Shown: positions 1-8,182 of the stretch, one piece after another
How positions within the stretch are numbered: position 1 is the stretch's first letter
How the letters are laid out: every line of letters starts with the position of its first letter
NCBI GenBank assembly: GCA_900478215.1
Contig: LS483478.1
Location: 3,038,001-3,102,000, forward strand
Origin: Salmonella enterica subsp. houtenae serovar Houten
GTDB lineage: Bacteria; Pseudomonadota; Gammaproteobacteria; Enterobacterales; Enterobacteriaceae
DNA length: 64,000 nt
Reading direction: 5' to 3'
Made by a program: the position numbers and the translations under genes
Notes under the pieces: model-generated
The model's database searches: none
What the model saw: the letters and a program-made list of their open reading frames with translations, nothing else
Told to the model about the DNA's origin: nothing

Positions 1-198
1 GGGTCCATTAACGGTGGCACACAACTTTTACTATAACTATCAGAATTGTTGTGAGTTATTCATTCGATTTTTGAATATAGAAAGATGCGTAAGGTATGTA
101 AAGGCGCAAGGCCGTCTCTAAGACCGAGGTAGCATACTGCCCGCCGCTGTTTTCTGACATAATAGCCGGATTCGATTTTGCCTCGCAGGAGTGTGTTC

Positions 199-1434
199 AT
201 GGAATTTTCCGCCGGATTGATGCCGCTTGAAACGGCGCTGACTCAGATGCTTTCACGTATTACCCCGCTCACCGCCGTAGAAACGTTGTCGCTGGTGAAC
301 TGCTTTGGCCGCATCCTGGCGACCGATATCGTTTCTCCCCTCGATGTCCCCGGCTTTGATAATTCAGCGATGGATGGTTATGCGGTACGTATCGCGGATC
401 TGTCCGCCGATAAGCCGTTGCCCGTCGCCGGCAAAGCGTTTGCCGGTCAGCCTTACCAGGGAGCGTGGCCCGCGGGAACCTGTATTCGCATTATGACCGG
501 CGCCCCGGTGCCGGCAGGTTGCGAGGCGGTAGTCATGCAAGAGCAGACGGAACAAACCGATGATGGCGTGCGTTTTACCGCCGGGGTTCGTTGCGGACAA
601 AACATCCGCCGCCGCGGCGAGGATATTCGTCAGGATGCGGTGGTCTTTCCGGCCGGTACGCGCCTGACTACTGCCGAGCTGCCGGTGCTGGCGTCGCTGG
701 GAATTGCCGATGCGCAGGTAGTACGTAAAGTGCGCGTAGCGCTGTTCTCGACCGGCGACGAACTCCAGCTTCCGGGCCAGCCGCTGGACGCCGGGCAAAT
801 TTATGACACTAACCGTTTAACTATACATTTGATGCTGCAACAGCTTGGCTGCGAAGTTATCAATTTAGGCATTATTCCTGACGATCCTTGTAAGCTTCGC
901 GCCGCGTTTATCGACGCCGACAGCCAGGCCGATGTAGTGATAAGCTCTGGCGGCGTCTCGGTCGGTGAAGCGGACTATACCAAAACCATCCTTGAGGAGC
1001 TGGGCGAAATCGCCTTCTGGAAGCTGGCTATCAAGCCAGGCAAACCGTTTGCCTTCGGCCAACTCAGTCATAGCTGGTTCTGTGGCCTGCCGGGGAATCC
1101 AGTCTCTGCGGCGCTCACTTTTTATCAACTGGTTCAGCCCTTACTGGCGAAGCTTGGCGGCAACACGGCAAGCGCTGTGCCGCCGCGCCAGCGTGTACGC
1201 ACAGCATCTCGCCTGAAGAAAACGCCAGGGCGTCTCGATTTCCAGCGAGGCATCCTGCAACGTAGCGCCAGCGGCGAACTGGAGGTCACGACCACCGGAC
1301 ACCAGGGGTCACATATTTTTAGCTCGTTTAGTCTGGGCAACTGCTTTATTGTGCTGGAGCGTGAACGCGGCAACGTTGAGCCAGGAGAATGGGTGGAAGT
1401 CGAGCCGTTTAATGCGCTGTTCGGAGGCCTGTAA
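199..1434 (+). CDS. moeA: Molybdopterin molybdenumtransferase MoeA
   Basis: MoeA inserts molybdate into adenylylated molybdopterin, the last step of molybdenum cofactor (Moco) synthesis in the cytoplasm. From the ATG at 199 the protein is 411 aa, the usual length in E. coli. An upstream in-frame start at 178 would add seven residues that the family lacks, so it was not used. The N-terminal region carries the conserved NSAMDGYAVR segment. The central MoCF-binding region includes FSTGDEL, SSGGVSVGEADY and GLPGNPVSA, which bind the pterin and nucleotide. The stop codon overlaps the moeB start by one base, so the two genes are translationally coupled. The divergent gene upstream, iaaA in relatives, lies outside the window. 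Confidence 0.97.
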   Translation: MEFSAGLMPLETALTQMLSRITPLTAVETLSLVNCFGRILATDIVSPLDVPGFDNSAMDGYAVRIADLSADKPLPVAGKAFAGQPYQGAWPAGTCIRIMTGAPVPAGCEAVVMQEQTEQTDDGVRFTAGVRCGQNIRRRGEDIRQDAVVFPAGTRLTTAELPVLASLGIADAQVVRKVRVALFSTGDELQLPGQPLDAGQIYDTNRLTIHLMLQQLGCEVINLGIIPDDPCKLRAAFIDADSQADVVISSGGVSVGEADYTKTILEELGEIAFWKLAIKPGKPFAFGQLSHSWFCGLPGNPVSAALTFYQLVQPLLAKLGGNTASAVPPRQRVRTASRLKKTPGRLDFQRGILQRSASGELEVTTTGHQGSHIFSSFSLGNCFIVLERERGNVEPGEWVEVEPFNALFGGL

Positions 1435-2183
1435 TGGCGGAACTGAGCGACCAGGAGATGCTGCGCTATAACCGACAAATTATTCTGCGCGGCTTCGATT
1501 TTGAAGGACAGGAAGCGTTAAAAGATGCGCGGGTATTAGTGGTCGGGCTGGGCGGACTCGGCTGCGCGGCAACGCAGTATCTGGCCGGCGCTGGCGTCGG
1601 GCAACTGACGTTACTCGATTTTGATACAGTTTCCGTTTCCAATCTCCAGCGTCAGACCCTGCACAGCGATGCGACGGTCGGGCAGCCGAAGGTAGAGTCC
1701 GCCCGCGACGCGCTGGCGCGAATCAACCCGCATATTACCATTACGCCAGTTAACGCGCGGCTGGACGACGACGCTATGACCAGCCTGATTGCCGGGCATT
1801 CGCTGGTGCTGGACTGTACCGATAACGTTAGCGTACGTAATCAACTTAACGCCGGGTGCTATACCGCGAAAGTGCCGCTCATCTCCGGCGCGGCGATCCG
1901 TATGGAAGGACAAGTTACCGTTTTTACGTATCGGGAAAACGAACCCTGTTATCGCTGCCTGAGCCGTCTGTTTGGCGAAAACGCTCTGACCTGCGTAGAG
2001 GCCGGGGTGATGGCGCCGCTCATTGGTGTGATCGGTTCGCTACAGGCAATGGAGGCCATTAAGCTGCTGACGCATTACGGTCAGCCCGCCAGCGGCAAAA
2101 TCGTCATGTATGATGCCATGACCTGTCAGTTCCGCGAAATGAAATTGATGCGCAACCCCGGCTGTGAGGTCTGCGGGCAGTAG
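1434..2183 (+). CDS. moeB: Molybdopterin-synthase adenylyltransferase MoeB
   Basis: MoeB is an E1-like enzyme that adenylates the C-terminal Gly-Gly of MoaD so that it can receive sulfur for molybdopterin synthase. The 249-aa product matches the family length. It has the nucleotide-binding loop GLGGLGCAATQYLAGAG near residue 40 and two Cys-x-x-Cys zinc pairs, CYRC at about residue 172 and CEVC at the C-terminus. It follows moeA with a one-base overlap. Its partner MoaD is encoded about 43 kb away in the same window. An 8-bp hairpin lies just downstream at 2208-2228. Confidence 0.97.
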   Translation: MAELSDQEMLRYNRQIILRGFDFEGQEALKDARVLVVGLGGLGCAATQYLAGAGVGQLTLLDFDTVSVSNLQRQTLHSDATVGQPKVESARDALARINPHITITPVNARLDDDAMTSLIAGHSLVLDCTDNVSVRNQLNAGCYTAKVPLISGAAIRMEGQVTVFTYRENEPCYRCLSRLFGENALTCVEAGVMAPLIGVIGSLQAMEAIKLLTHYGQPASGKIVMYDAMTCQFREMKLMRNPGCEVCGQ

Positions 2184-2207
2184 TCACTTTACGGATAAAC
2201 ATACCTA

Positions 2208-2228
2208 AGCACGGTTTATGACCGTGCT
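2208..2228 (+). terminator. Hairpin after moeB
   Basis: Perfect 8-bp stem AGCACGGT/ACCGTGCT with a 5-nt loop, 25 bases after the moeB stop. No T-tract follows, so it may be an mRNA-stabilising hairpin or a weak terminator rather than a classical intrinsic terminator. Confidence 0.4.
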
Positions 2229-2360
2229 GTATCAACAGATCATTAAACAGCGCTTTAAGCTGGCTGTCATTAGCGCAACGCCATGCGGCATAATCTTAAA
2301 CGCCATACCACAGCCTCAAACCGTGCGTTTAACGCCTCTCTGTCAGAACCTCTCCCTTCA

Positions 2361-2374
2361 TTGATGCACATCAA
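2361..2374. promoter_or_regulatory. FNR box upstream of pflE
   Basis: TTGATGCACATCAA matches the FNR consensus TTGAT-N4-ATCAA at all ten fixed positions. It lies 56 bases before the pflE start. FNR control suits an oxygen-sensitive glycyl-radical enzyme and its activase. The promoter elements and start point were not located, so whether FNR activates or represses here is inferred (activation is more likely). Confidence 0.7.
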
Positions 2375-2378
2375 AACA

Positions 2379-2394
2379 ACTTTCATTCGAAAGT
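2379..2394. promoter_or_regulatory. Inverted repeat ACTTTC-N4-GAAAGT before pflE
   Basis: ACTTTCATTCGAAAGT is a perfect inverted repeat with 6-bp arms, five bases after the FNR box and 35 bases before the pflE start. The same arms with a different 4-bp centre occur before ybiU at 6888-6903. The position fits an operator. The regulator is unknown. Confidence 0.55.
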
Positions 2395-2429
2395 AATTTA
2401 ATCTTTATATGAAACAAGAGAGGCCGTTT

Positions 2430-3329
2430 ATGATCTTCAATATTCAGCGCTATTCTACCCACGATGGCCCCGGCATCCGTACCGTAGTATTTCTCAAAGG
2501 CTGTTCGTTGGGCTGTCGCTGGTGCCAGAACCCGGAAAGCCGCGCCCGCGCTCAGGATCTGTTATACGATGCGCGGCTCTGTCTCGGAGGATGCGACCTG
2601 TGCGCGCAAGCCGCGCCGGAAGTCATTGAGCGCGCGCTAAACGGCCTGCTCATCCATCGCGAGAAACTGACCGACGCCCATTTTTCCCCCCTGGCGCATT
2701 GCTGCCCCACACAGGCGTTAACCGTGTGCGGCGAAATAAAAAGCGTAGATGAGATCATGGCGACGGTACTGCGCGATAAACCTTTTTACGATCGCAGCGG
2801 CGGCGGTCTTACGCTTTCCGGCGGTGAACCGTTTATGCAGCCGGAACTGGCGGCAGAGCTGTTTAAAGCCAGCCATGACGCCGGTATTCATACTGCGGTT
2901 GAGACCTGTCTGCATGTCCCATGGAAATACATTGCGCCCTCGCTGCCTTATATCGATCTGTTTCTGGCTGATTTGAAACATGTCGCCGACGGGCCGTTTA
3001 AGCAGTGGACCGATGGCAGCGCCTCGCGAGTGCTGGCAAATCTCAGGAAACTCGCCGCTACAGGCAAAAAAATGGTGATTCGCGTCCCGCTGATTCAGGG
3101 ATTTAATGCCAATGAGGAGGCCATTAAAGCCATTACCGACTTTGCCGCCGACGAACTGCATGTCGGGGAAATTCATTTTCTGCCCTACCACACGCTGGGC
3201 ATCAATAAATACCACTTACTCAGTCAGCCCTATCATGCCCCGGATAAACCACTGGATGCGCCCGCGTTACTTGATTTTGCCCAGCAGTACGCCCGCCAAA
3301 AAGGTTTAACCGCGACCCTACGAGGATAA
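2430..3329 (+). CDS. pflE: Glycyl-radical enzyme activase PflE (YbiY)
   Basis: Radical-SAM activase expected to install the glycyl radical on PflF. The start at 2430 gives 299 aa beginning MIFNIQRYSTHDGPGIRT, with GAGAGG correctly spaced before it. The in-frame ATG at 2409 has no ribosome site and adds seven non-conserved residues. The CxxxCxxC cluster motif is GCSLGCRWCQNPE, near residues 25-33. A second cysteine-rich insert follows (CLGGCDLCAQAAP, then CCPTQALTVCG), typical of activases with auxiliary Fe-S clusters. GGGLTLSGGEPFMQPE is the SAM-binding GGE motif. The gap to pflF is five bases. Expression is probably anaerobic given the FNR box. The physiological substrate of the pair is not established. 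Confidence 0.93.
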   Translation: MIFNIQRYSTHDGPGIRTVVFLKGCSLGCRWCQNPESRARAQDLLYDARLCLGGCDLCAQAAPEVIERALNGLLIHREKLTDAHFSPLAHCCPTQALTVCGEIKSVDEIMATVLRDKPFYDRSGGGLTLSGGEPFMQPELAAELFKASHDAGIHTAVETCLHVPWKYIAPSLPYIDLFLADLKHVADGPFKQWTDGSASRVLANLRKLAATGKKMVIRVPLIQGFNANEEAIKAITDFAADELHVGEIHFLPYHTLGINKYHLLSQPYHAPDKPLDAPALLDFAQQYARQKGLTATLRG

Positions 3330-3334
3330 TTATC

Positions 3335-5767
3335 ATGACCCAACTGAAACTGGACACGCTCAGCGACCGCATTAAGGCGCACAAAACCGCGCTGGTACAT
3401 ATCGTGAAACCGCCGGTCTGTACCGAACGCGCCCAGCATTATACCGAAATGTACCAGCAGCATCTGGATAAACCGATTCCGGTACGCCGCGCGCTGGCGC
3501 TGGCCCATCACCTGGCGGAACGCACTATCTGGATTAAACATGATGAACTGATCGTCGGCAACCAGGCAAGTGAAGTTCGGGCTGCGCCGATTTTCCCGGA
3601 ATATACCGTCTCGTGGATTGAAAAAGAGATTGACGCCCTGGCGGACAGGCCCGGCGCGGGTTTTTCCGTAAGTGAAGAAAACAAACGTATTCTGCATGAC
3701 GTCTGTCCGTGGTGGCGCGGTCAAACCGTCCAGGATCGCTGCTACGGCATGTTTACCGATGAACAAAAAGGGCTTCTGGCGACTGGCATTATCAAAGCCG
3801 AAGGCAATATGACCTCCGGCGACGCGCACCTGGCGGTGAACTTCCCGCTGCTGCTGGAAAAAGGCCTTGATGGCCTGCGCGATAAAGTCGCCAAGCGTCG
3901 CTCACGCATCAACCTGACTGTGCTGGAAGATCTGCATGGCGAGCAGTTCCTGAAGGCGATTGATATTGTGCTGGACGCGGTAAGCCAGCACATCACGCGC
4001 TTTGCCGTGCTGGCGCGCCAGATGGCGGGCGAAGAGACCCGTGAAAGCCGTCGTAAAGAACTGCTCACCATCGCGAAAAACTGCGAGGTGATTGCCCACG
4101 AACCGCCGCAGACCTTCTGGCAAGCATTGCAATTGTGCTACTTCATCCAACTGATTCTACAAATTGAGTCTAACGGTCACTCGGTGTCATTTGGTCGTAT
4201 GGACCAGTATCTCTACCCCTACTATCGTCGCGATGTCGAGCTAAACCAGACGCTGGATCGTGAGCACGCCATTGAACTGCTACACAGTTGCTGGCTGAAA
4301 CTGCTGGAGGTAAACAAGATCCGTTCCGGTTCGCACTCTAAAGCTTCCGCGGGCAGCCCGCTGTATCAAAACGTCACCATTGGCGGTCAGAATCTCATCA
4401 ACGGGCAGCCAATGGACGCAGTGAATCCGCTGTCTTACGCCATTCTGGAGTCCTGCGGACGTCTGCGTTCTACCCAGCCAAACCTCAGTGTGCGTTATCA
4501 CGCCGGAATGAGTAACGATTTCCTCGACGCCTGCGTCCAGGTCATCCGCTGCGGCTTTGGGATGCCGGCGTTTAACAATGATGAAATCGTCATCCCGGAA
4601 TTTATCAGGCTGGGGATCGAACCGCAGGACGCTTACGATTACGCGGCGATTGGCTGTATCGAAACCGCCGTCGGCGGGAAATGGGGCTATCGCTGCACTG
4701 GCATGAGCTTTATTAACTTCGCCCGCGTCATGCTGGCGGCGCTGGAAGGCGGTCGCGACGCCACCAGCGGCAAGGTATTTCTGCCGCAGGAAAAGGCGCT
4801 TTCCGCAGGCAACTTCAACCATTTTGATGAAGTGATGGCTGCCTGGGATACCCAAATCCGCTACTATACGCGCAAATCGATCGAAATTGAGTATGTGGTC
4901 GATACCATGCTGGAAGAGAATGTCCACGATATTCTCTGCTCGGCGCTGGTAGATGACTGTATTGAGCGCGCGAAGAGTATCAAGCAAGGCGGCGCTAAAT
5001 ATGACTGGGTATCCGGTCTCCAGGTCGGTATCGCCAACCTGGGCAATAGCCTCGCCGCCGTGAAAAAACTGGTCTTCGAACAGGGTGTTATCGGTCAACA
5101 GCAGCTTGCCGCCGCGCTGGCCGATGACTTCGACGGGCTGTCCCATGAACAGTTGCGTCACCATCTGATTAACGGCGCGCCGAAGTACGGCAACGACGAA
5201 GATAGTGTCGATACCCTGCTGGCGCGCGCTTATCAGACCTATATTGATGAGCTGAAGCAATATCATAATCCGCGCTATGGTCGTGGCCCTGTCGGCGGCA
5301 ACTATTACGCCGGTACGTCATCTATCTCAGCAAACGTGCCGTTTGGCGCCGCGACCATGGCAACCCCGGATGGTCGCAAAGCACATACGCCGCTGGCGGA
5401 AGGCGCAAGCCCTGCATCGGGTACGGATCATCTCGGCCCGACGGCGGTGATGGGTTCCGTAGGCAAATTACCTACCGGTTCAATTCTCGGCGGCGTGCTG
5501 CTCAATCAGAAACTGAACCCAACGACGCTGGAAAACGAATCCGACAAACAGAAGCTGATGGTTCTGCTAAGGACGTTCTTTGAGGTGCATAAAGGCTGGC
5601 ATATTCAGTACAACATCGTGTCACGCGAAACGCTGCTGGATGCGAAAAAACATCCGGACCAGTACCGCGATCTGGTCGTGCGTGTGGCAGGCTACTCCGC
5701 CTTCTTCACCGCGCTGTCGCCGGATGCGCAGGACGATATCATCGCCCGTACCGAACATATGCTGTAA
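3335..5767 (+). CDS. pflF: Putative glycyl-radical enzyme PflF (YbiW)
   Basis: An 810-aa glycyl-radical enzyme, the same length as E. coli YbiW. The catalytic loop GCIETAVGG carries Cys441 and Glu443, and the radical site RVAGYSAFF carries Gly786 near the C-terminus. True pyruvate formate-lyase has adjacent cysteines. The single cysteine followed by I-E places this protein nearer the diol or glycerol dehydratase-like branch, so the traditional 'formate acetyltransferase' name is doubtful. The substrate is unknown. It is transcribed with its activase PflE. In K-12, fructose-6-phosphate aldolase (fsaA) lies between moeB and this operon. That gene is absent here. REP sequence follows the stop. 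Confidence 0.92.
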   Translation: MTQLKLDTLSDRIKAHKTALVHIVKPPVCTERAQHYTEMYQQHLDKPIPVRRALALAHHLAERTIWIKHDELIVGNQASEVRAAPIFPEYTVSWIEKEIDALADRPGAGFSVSEENKRILHDVCPWWRGQTVQDRCYGMFTDEQKGLLATGIIKAEGNMTSGDAHLAVNFPLLLEKGLDGLRDKVAKRRSRINLTVLEDLHGEQFLKAIDIVLDAVSQHITRFAVLARQMAGEETRESRRKELLTIAKNCEVIAHEPPQTFWQALQLCYFIQLILQIESNGHSVSFGRMDQYLYPYYRRDVELNQTLDREHAIELLHSCWLKLLEVNKIRSGSHSKASAGSPLYQNVTIGGQNLINGQPMDAVNPLSYAILESCGRLRSTQPNLSVRYHAGMSNDFLDACVQVIRCGFGMPAFNNDEIVIPEFIRLGIEPQDAYDYAAIGCIETAVGGKWGYRCTGMSFINFARVMLAALEGGRDATSGKVFLPQEKALSAGNFNHFDEVMAAWDTQIRYYTRKSIEIEYVVDTMLEENVHDILCSALVDDCIERAKSIKQGGAKYDWVSGLQVGIANLGNSLAAVKKLVFEQGVIGQQQLAAALADDFDGLSHEQLRHHLINGAPKYGNDEDSVDTLLARAYQTYIDELKQYHNPRYGRGPVGGNYYAGTSSISANVPFGAATMATPDGRKAHTPLAEGASPASGTDHLGPTAVMGSVGKLPTGSILGGVLLNQKLNPTTLENESDKQKLMVLLRTFFEVHKGWHIQYNIVSRETLLDAKKHPDQYRDLVVRVAGYSAFFTALSPDAQDDIIARTEHML

Positions 5768-5775
5768 TTTCCCCT

Positions 5776-5844
5776 GGCGCCATCGGGCAATATGTCCGAA
5801 CTGCCTGATGGCGCTACGCTTAACAGGCCTACGCAGGCCTGTTA
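5776..5844. repeat. REP/BIME element
   Basis: Paired REP-like sequences between the convergent pflF and ybiV genes: GGCGCCATC facing GATGGCGC, then AACAGGCCTACG facing CGCAGGCCTGTT. These are typical enterobacterial extragenic palindromes that form stable hairpins in both transcripts. Confidence 0.75.
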
Positions 5845-5845
5845 A

Positions 5846-6655
5846 TCAGAAGGGAGCGGTGCCGTCAAGCACGGCCTGAATGACGTTGAGCGCGCCTTGA
5901 TGGTTATTATCATCAGTGTGATAACGTGCAAGCGCTTTGATATTGCCAGCGGCATTGCCCATGGCAAAAGAGTAATGCGCCATTTTCAACATTTCCGCAT
6001 CATTACCGCTGTCGCCAATGGCGACGACATGCTGTGGCGACCTGTTCCAGCGCTTTAAGAGACGACTGATACCATTCGCTTTATGCAGTCCCGGGATAAT
6101 CAGGTCGATAAAACCGAAGCCGCTGGTGACGGGCTTCATGATGCCATCCAGAGATACGTGCAGTTTGTCGATAACCAGCGGAATTTGTTCATCGGGCAAA
6201 TTCAGGGAAAACTTAAACAGGATATCGTCAATGTCGTGATAATCGTTTACCGGCTGCAGGCGGTGATAATGTTTAGCCATCAGCGCCACGAAAGTATCGG
6301 GAGCATTTTCGCTGACATAAGCGCTTTTCAGACCACAGGCGACGAAGTTAAGCGGCTTATCTTTCAGCAGTTCGCCAATCACAATACGTGATTCATGCCG
6401 GGTTAGCTCCCCGTGAAACAACTGTTTGCCATGCTCATACACCAGCGCGCCGTTTTCTGCGACGAAGGAAATTTCGTCTTTCAGTTCGGGGAAGAAGGAG
6501 ATCAACTGGTAGTACTGATTACCGCTGGCGACCACAAATTCGATATTACGTTTTTTCAGTTCCTGATACTGCGCCATGAAGCGTACACGATCGTACTGCT
6601 TGGCATCGTCGAGAAAAGTGCCGTCCATATCGGTAACGACAACGTTAACGGTCAT
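5846..6655 (-). CDS. ybiV: HAD-family sugar phosphatase YbiV (SupH)
   Basis: Cof-type HAD hydrolase that dephosphorylates sugar phosphates. The E. coli enzyme acts on several hexose and pentose phosphates in vitro. The chosen start gives 269 aa beginning MTVNVVVTDMDGTFLDD. The 5' extension to 6691 is not conserved. The catalytic aspartates are in DMDGT (residues 9-13) and the C-terminal HAD motif is GDSGNDAEML. It is convergent with pflF and divergent from ybiU. Its neighbours (pflEF, ybiU and the LacI/MFS/GH31 locus) suggest a sugar-related setting, which is inference. Confidence 0.93.
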   Translation of the reverse strand: MTVNVVVTDMDGTFLDDAKQYDRVRFMAQYQELKKRNIEFVVASGNQYYQLISFFPELKDEISFVAENGALVYEHGKQLFHGELTRHESRIVIGELLKDKPLNFVACGLKSAYVSENAPDTFVALMAKHYHRLQPVNDYHDIDDILFKFSLNLPDEQIPLVIDKLHVSLDGIMKPVTSGFGFIDLIIPGLHKANGISRLLKRWNRSPQHVVAIGDSGNDAEMLKMAHYSFAMGNAAGNIKALARYHTDDNNHQGALNVIQAVLDGTAPF

Positions 6656-6724
6656 ACTTAAGCTCCTGGCTGTAACTGCGACCAGAAACATTTTAATAAC
6701 AGTGTGAGCAGAACCACAAATTTA

Positions 6725-6736
6725 TTTCAAATGAAA
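6725..6736. promoter_or_regulatory. Candidate operator before ybiV
   Basis: TTTCAAATGAAA is a 12-bp near-perfect palindrome 70 bases upstream of ybiV. It resembles the core TTTC-N4-GAAA of the repeats before pflE and ybiU but lacks their outer bases. The link to those sites is tentative. Confidence 0.25.
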
Positions 6737-6887
6737 AGTGGCTGAACGCAAGGAGTAGCCGCATAAGGCATTAAAGCGTCCGCCCCTCCTTACGTTTTCA
6801 TCTCGCTCTCCTCCTTGTGATCCCCTGCAATATTTTAAACTTGCATTAACTTTATTTTAACTTAAAGTGTCATATGTAACTAATTTT

Positions 6888-6903
6888 ACTTTCTAACGAA
6901 AGT
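6888..6903. promoter_or_regulatory. Inverted repeat ACTTTC-N4-GAAAGT before ybiU
   Basis: ACTTTCTAACGAAAGT is a perfect 6-bp-arm inverted repeat ending 13 bases before the ybiU start. A second palindrome, CTAAC-GAAA-GTTAG, overlaps it. The arms equal those before pflE at 2379-2394. At this position a bound protein would block transcription or initiation of ybiU, so repression is the likelier effect (inference). Confidence 0.55.
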
Positions 6904-6916
6904 TAGTGAGGTTGAT

Positions 6917-8182
6917 ATGACGATGTCTTTTACCCACGAAACGCTGCCCACCGACTCAAAAGCGGCCATTCGTCAGATGAAGCAGGCGCTACGCGCGCAA
7001 ATCGGCGACGTGCAGGCGGTGTTTAACCGTTTGAGCGCCACCATCGCAGCCCGGGTGGCGGAAATTAACGATCTGAAGGCGCAGGGACAGCCAGTATGGC
7101 CGATGATCCCTTTTAGCGAACTGGCGATGGGCAACATTAGCGATGCCACCCGCGCCGAGGTTAAGCGCCGCGGGTGCGCGGTGATTAAAGGTCATTTTCC
7201 ACGCGAACGTGCGCTGGCATGGGACCAGTCGATGCTCGACTATCTGGACAAGAATCATTTTGACGAGGTGTATAAAGGACCGGGGGATAATTTTTTCGGC
7301 ACGCTGAGCGCCTCCCGGCCTGAAATCTATCCTGTCTACTGGTCGCAGGCGCAAATGCAGGCCCGCCAAAGTGAAGAAATGGCGCTGGCGCAGTCGTTCC
7401 TCAACCGCCTGTGGCAGGTAGAGAGCGATGGCAAGCGGTGGTTTAATCCTGATATCAGCATCATTTATCCGGATCGCATCCGCCGCCGCCCGCCGGGCAC
7501 CACGTCCAAAGGGTTGGGAGCGCATACCGACTCCGGCGCGCTGGAACGCTGGCTGCTGCCTGCCTATCAGCAGGTATTCGCCAGCGTGTTTAACGGCAAC
7601 GTCGAACAGTACGATCCATGGAACGCGGCGCACCGTACTGAAGTTGAAGAATATACGGTGGATAACACCACAAAATGCTCGGTATTTCGCACCTTCCAGG
7701 GCTGGACCGCGCTCTCTGATATGCTGCCCGGTCAGGGCTTACTTCATGTCGTCCCTATCCCGGAAGCGATGGCGTATATTCTGCTGCGCCCGCTACTGGA
7801 TGATGTCCCGGAAGATGAATTATGCGGCGTCGCGCCGGGCCGGGTGCTACCGATTTCTGAACAGTGGCATCCTTTACTGATGGCGGCATTAACCAGCATT
7901 CCACCGCTGGAAGCCGGGGATTCCGTATGGTGGCATTGCGATGTTATCCATTCCGTCGCCCCCGTCGAAAATCAGCAGGGTTGGGGCAATGTGATGTACA
8001 TTCCTGCGGCCCCCCTGTGCGAGAAGAATCTGGCCTATGCCCGCAAAGTGAAAACCGCGCTGGAGACAGGCGCGTCGCCGGGCGATTTCCCACGCGAAGA
8101 CTATGAAACAACCTGGGAAGGGCGCTTCACGCTGCACGATCTGAATATTCACGGCAAGCGGGCATTAGGTATGGACATTTAA
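6917..8182 (+). CDS. ybiU: YbiU, DUF1479 oxygenase-like protein
   Basis: A 421-aa protein of the DUF1479 family, equal in length to E. coli YbiU. Function is not established. A possible iron site of the 2-oxoglutarate/Fe(II) oxygenase type is visible: H203-x-D205 in GLGAHTDSGALE and a distal H345 in WWHCDVIHSVAP, about 140 residues later as in that fold. RIRRRPPGTTSKGLGAH and GPGDNFFGTL are other conserved stretches. If it is an oxygenase it needs O2, which contrasts with the oxygen-sensitive PflEF that shares its putative operator. The stop codon overlaps the convergent LacI-family gene by four bases. Confidence 0.9.
   Translation: MTMSFTHETLPTDSKAAIRQMKQALRAQIGDVQAVFNRLSATIAARVAEINDLKAQGQPVWPMIPFSELAMGNISDATRAEVKRRGCAVIKGHFPRERALAWDQSMLDYLDKNHFDEVYKGPGDNFFGTLSASRPEIYPVYWSQAQMQARQSEEMALAQSFLNRLWQVESDGKRWFNPDISIIYPDRIRRRPPGTTSKGLGAHTDSGALERWLLPAYQQVFASVFNGNVEQYDPWNAAHRTEVEEYTVDNTTKCSVFRTFQGWTALSDMLPGQGLLHVVPIPEAMAYILLRPLLDDVPEDELCGVAPGRVLPISEQWHPLLMAALTSIPPLEAGDSVWWHCDVIHSVAPVENQQGWGNVMYIPAAPLCEKNLAYARKVKTALETGASPGDFPREDYETTWEGRFTLHDLNIHGKRALGMDI

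Noticed and set aside
4280..5266. 328-codon antisense frame inside pflF
   Set aside because: Shadow of a high-GC coding region; the plus-strand protein is full length with catalytic motifs.
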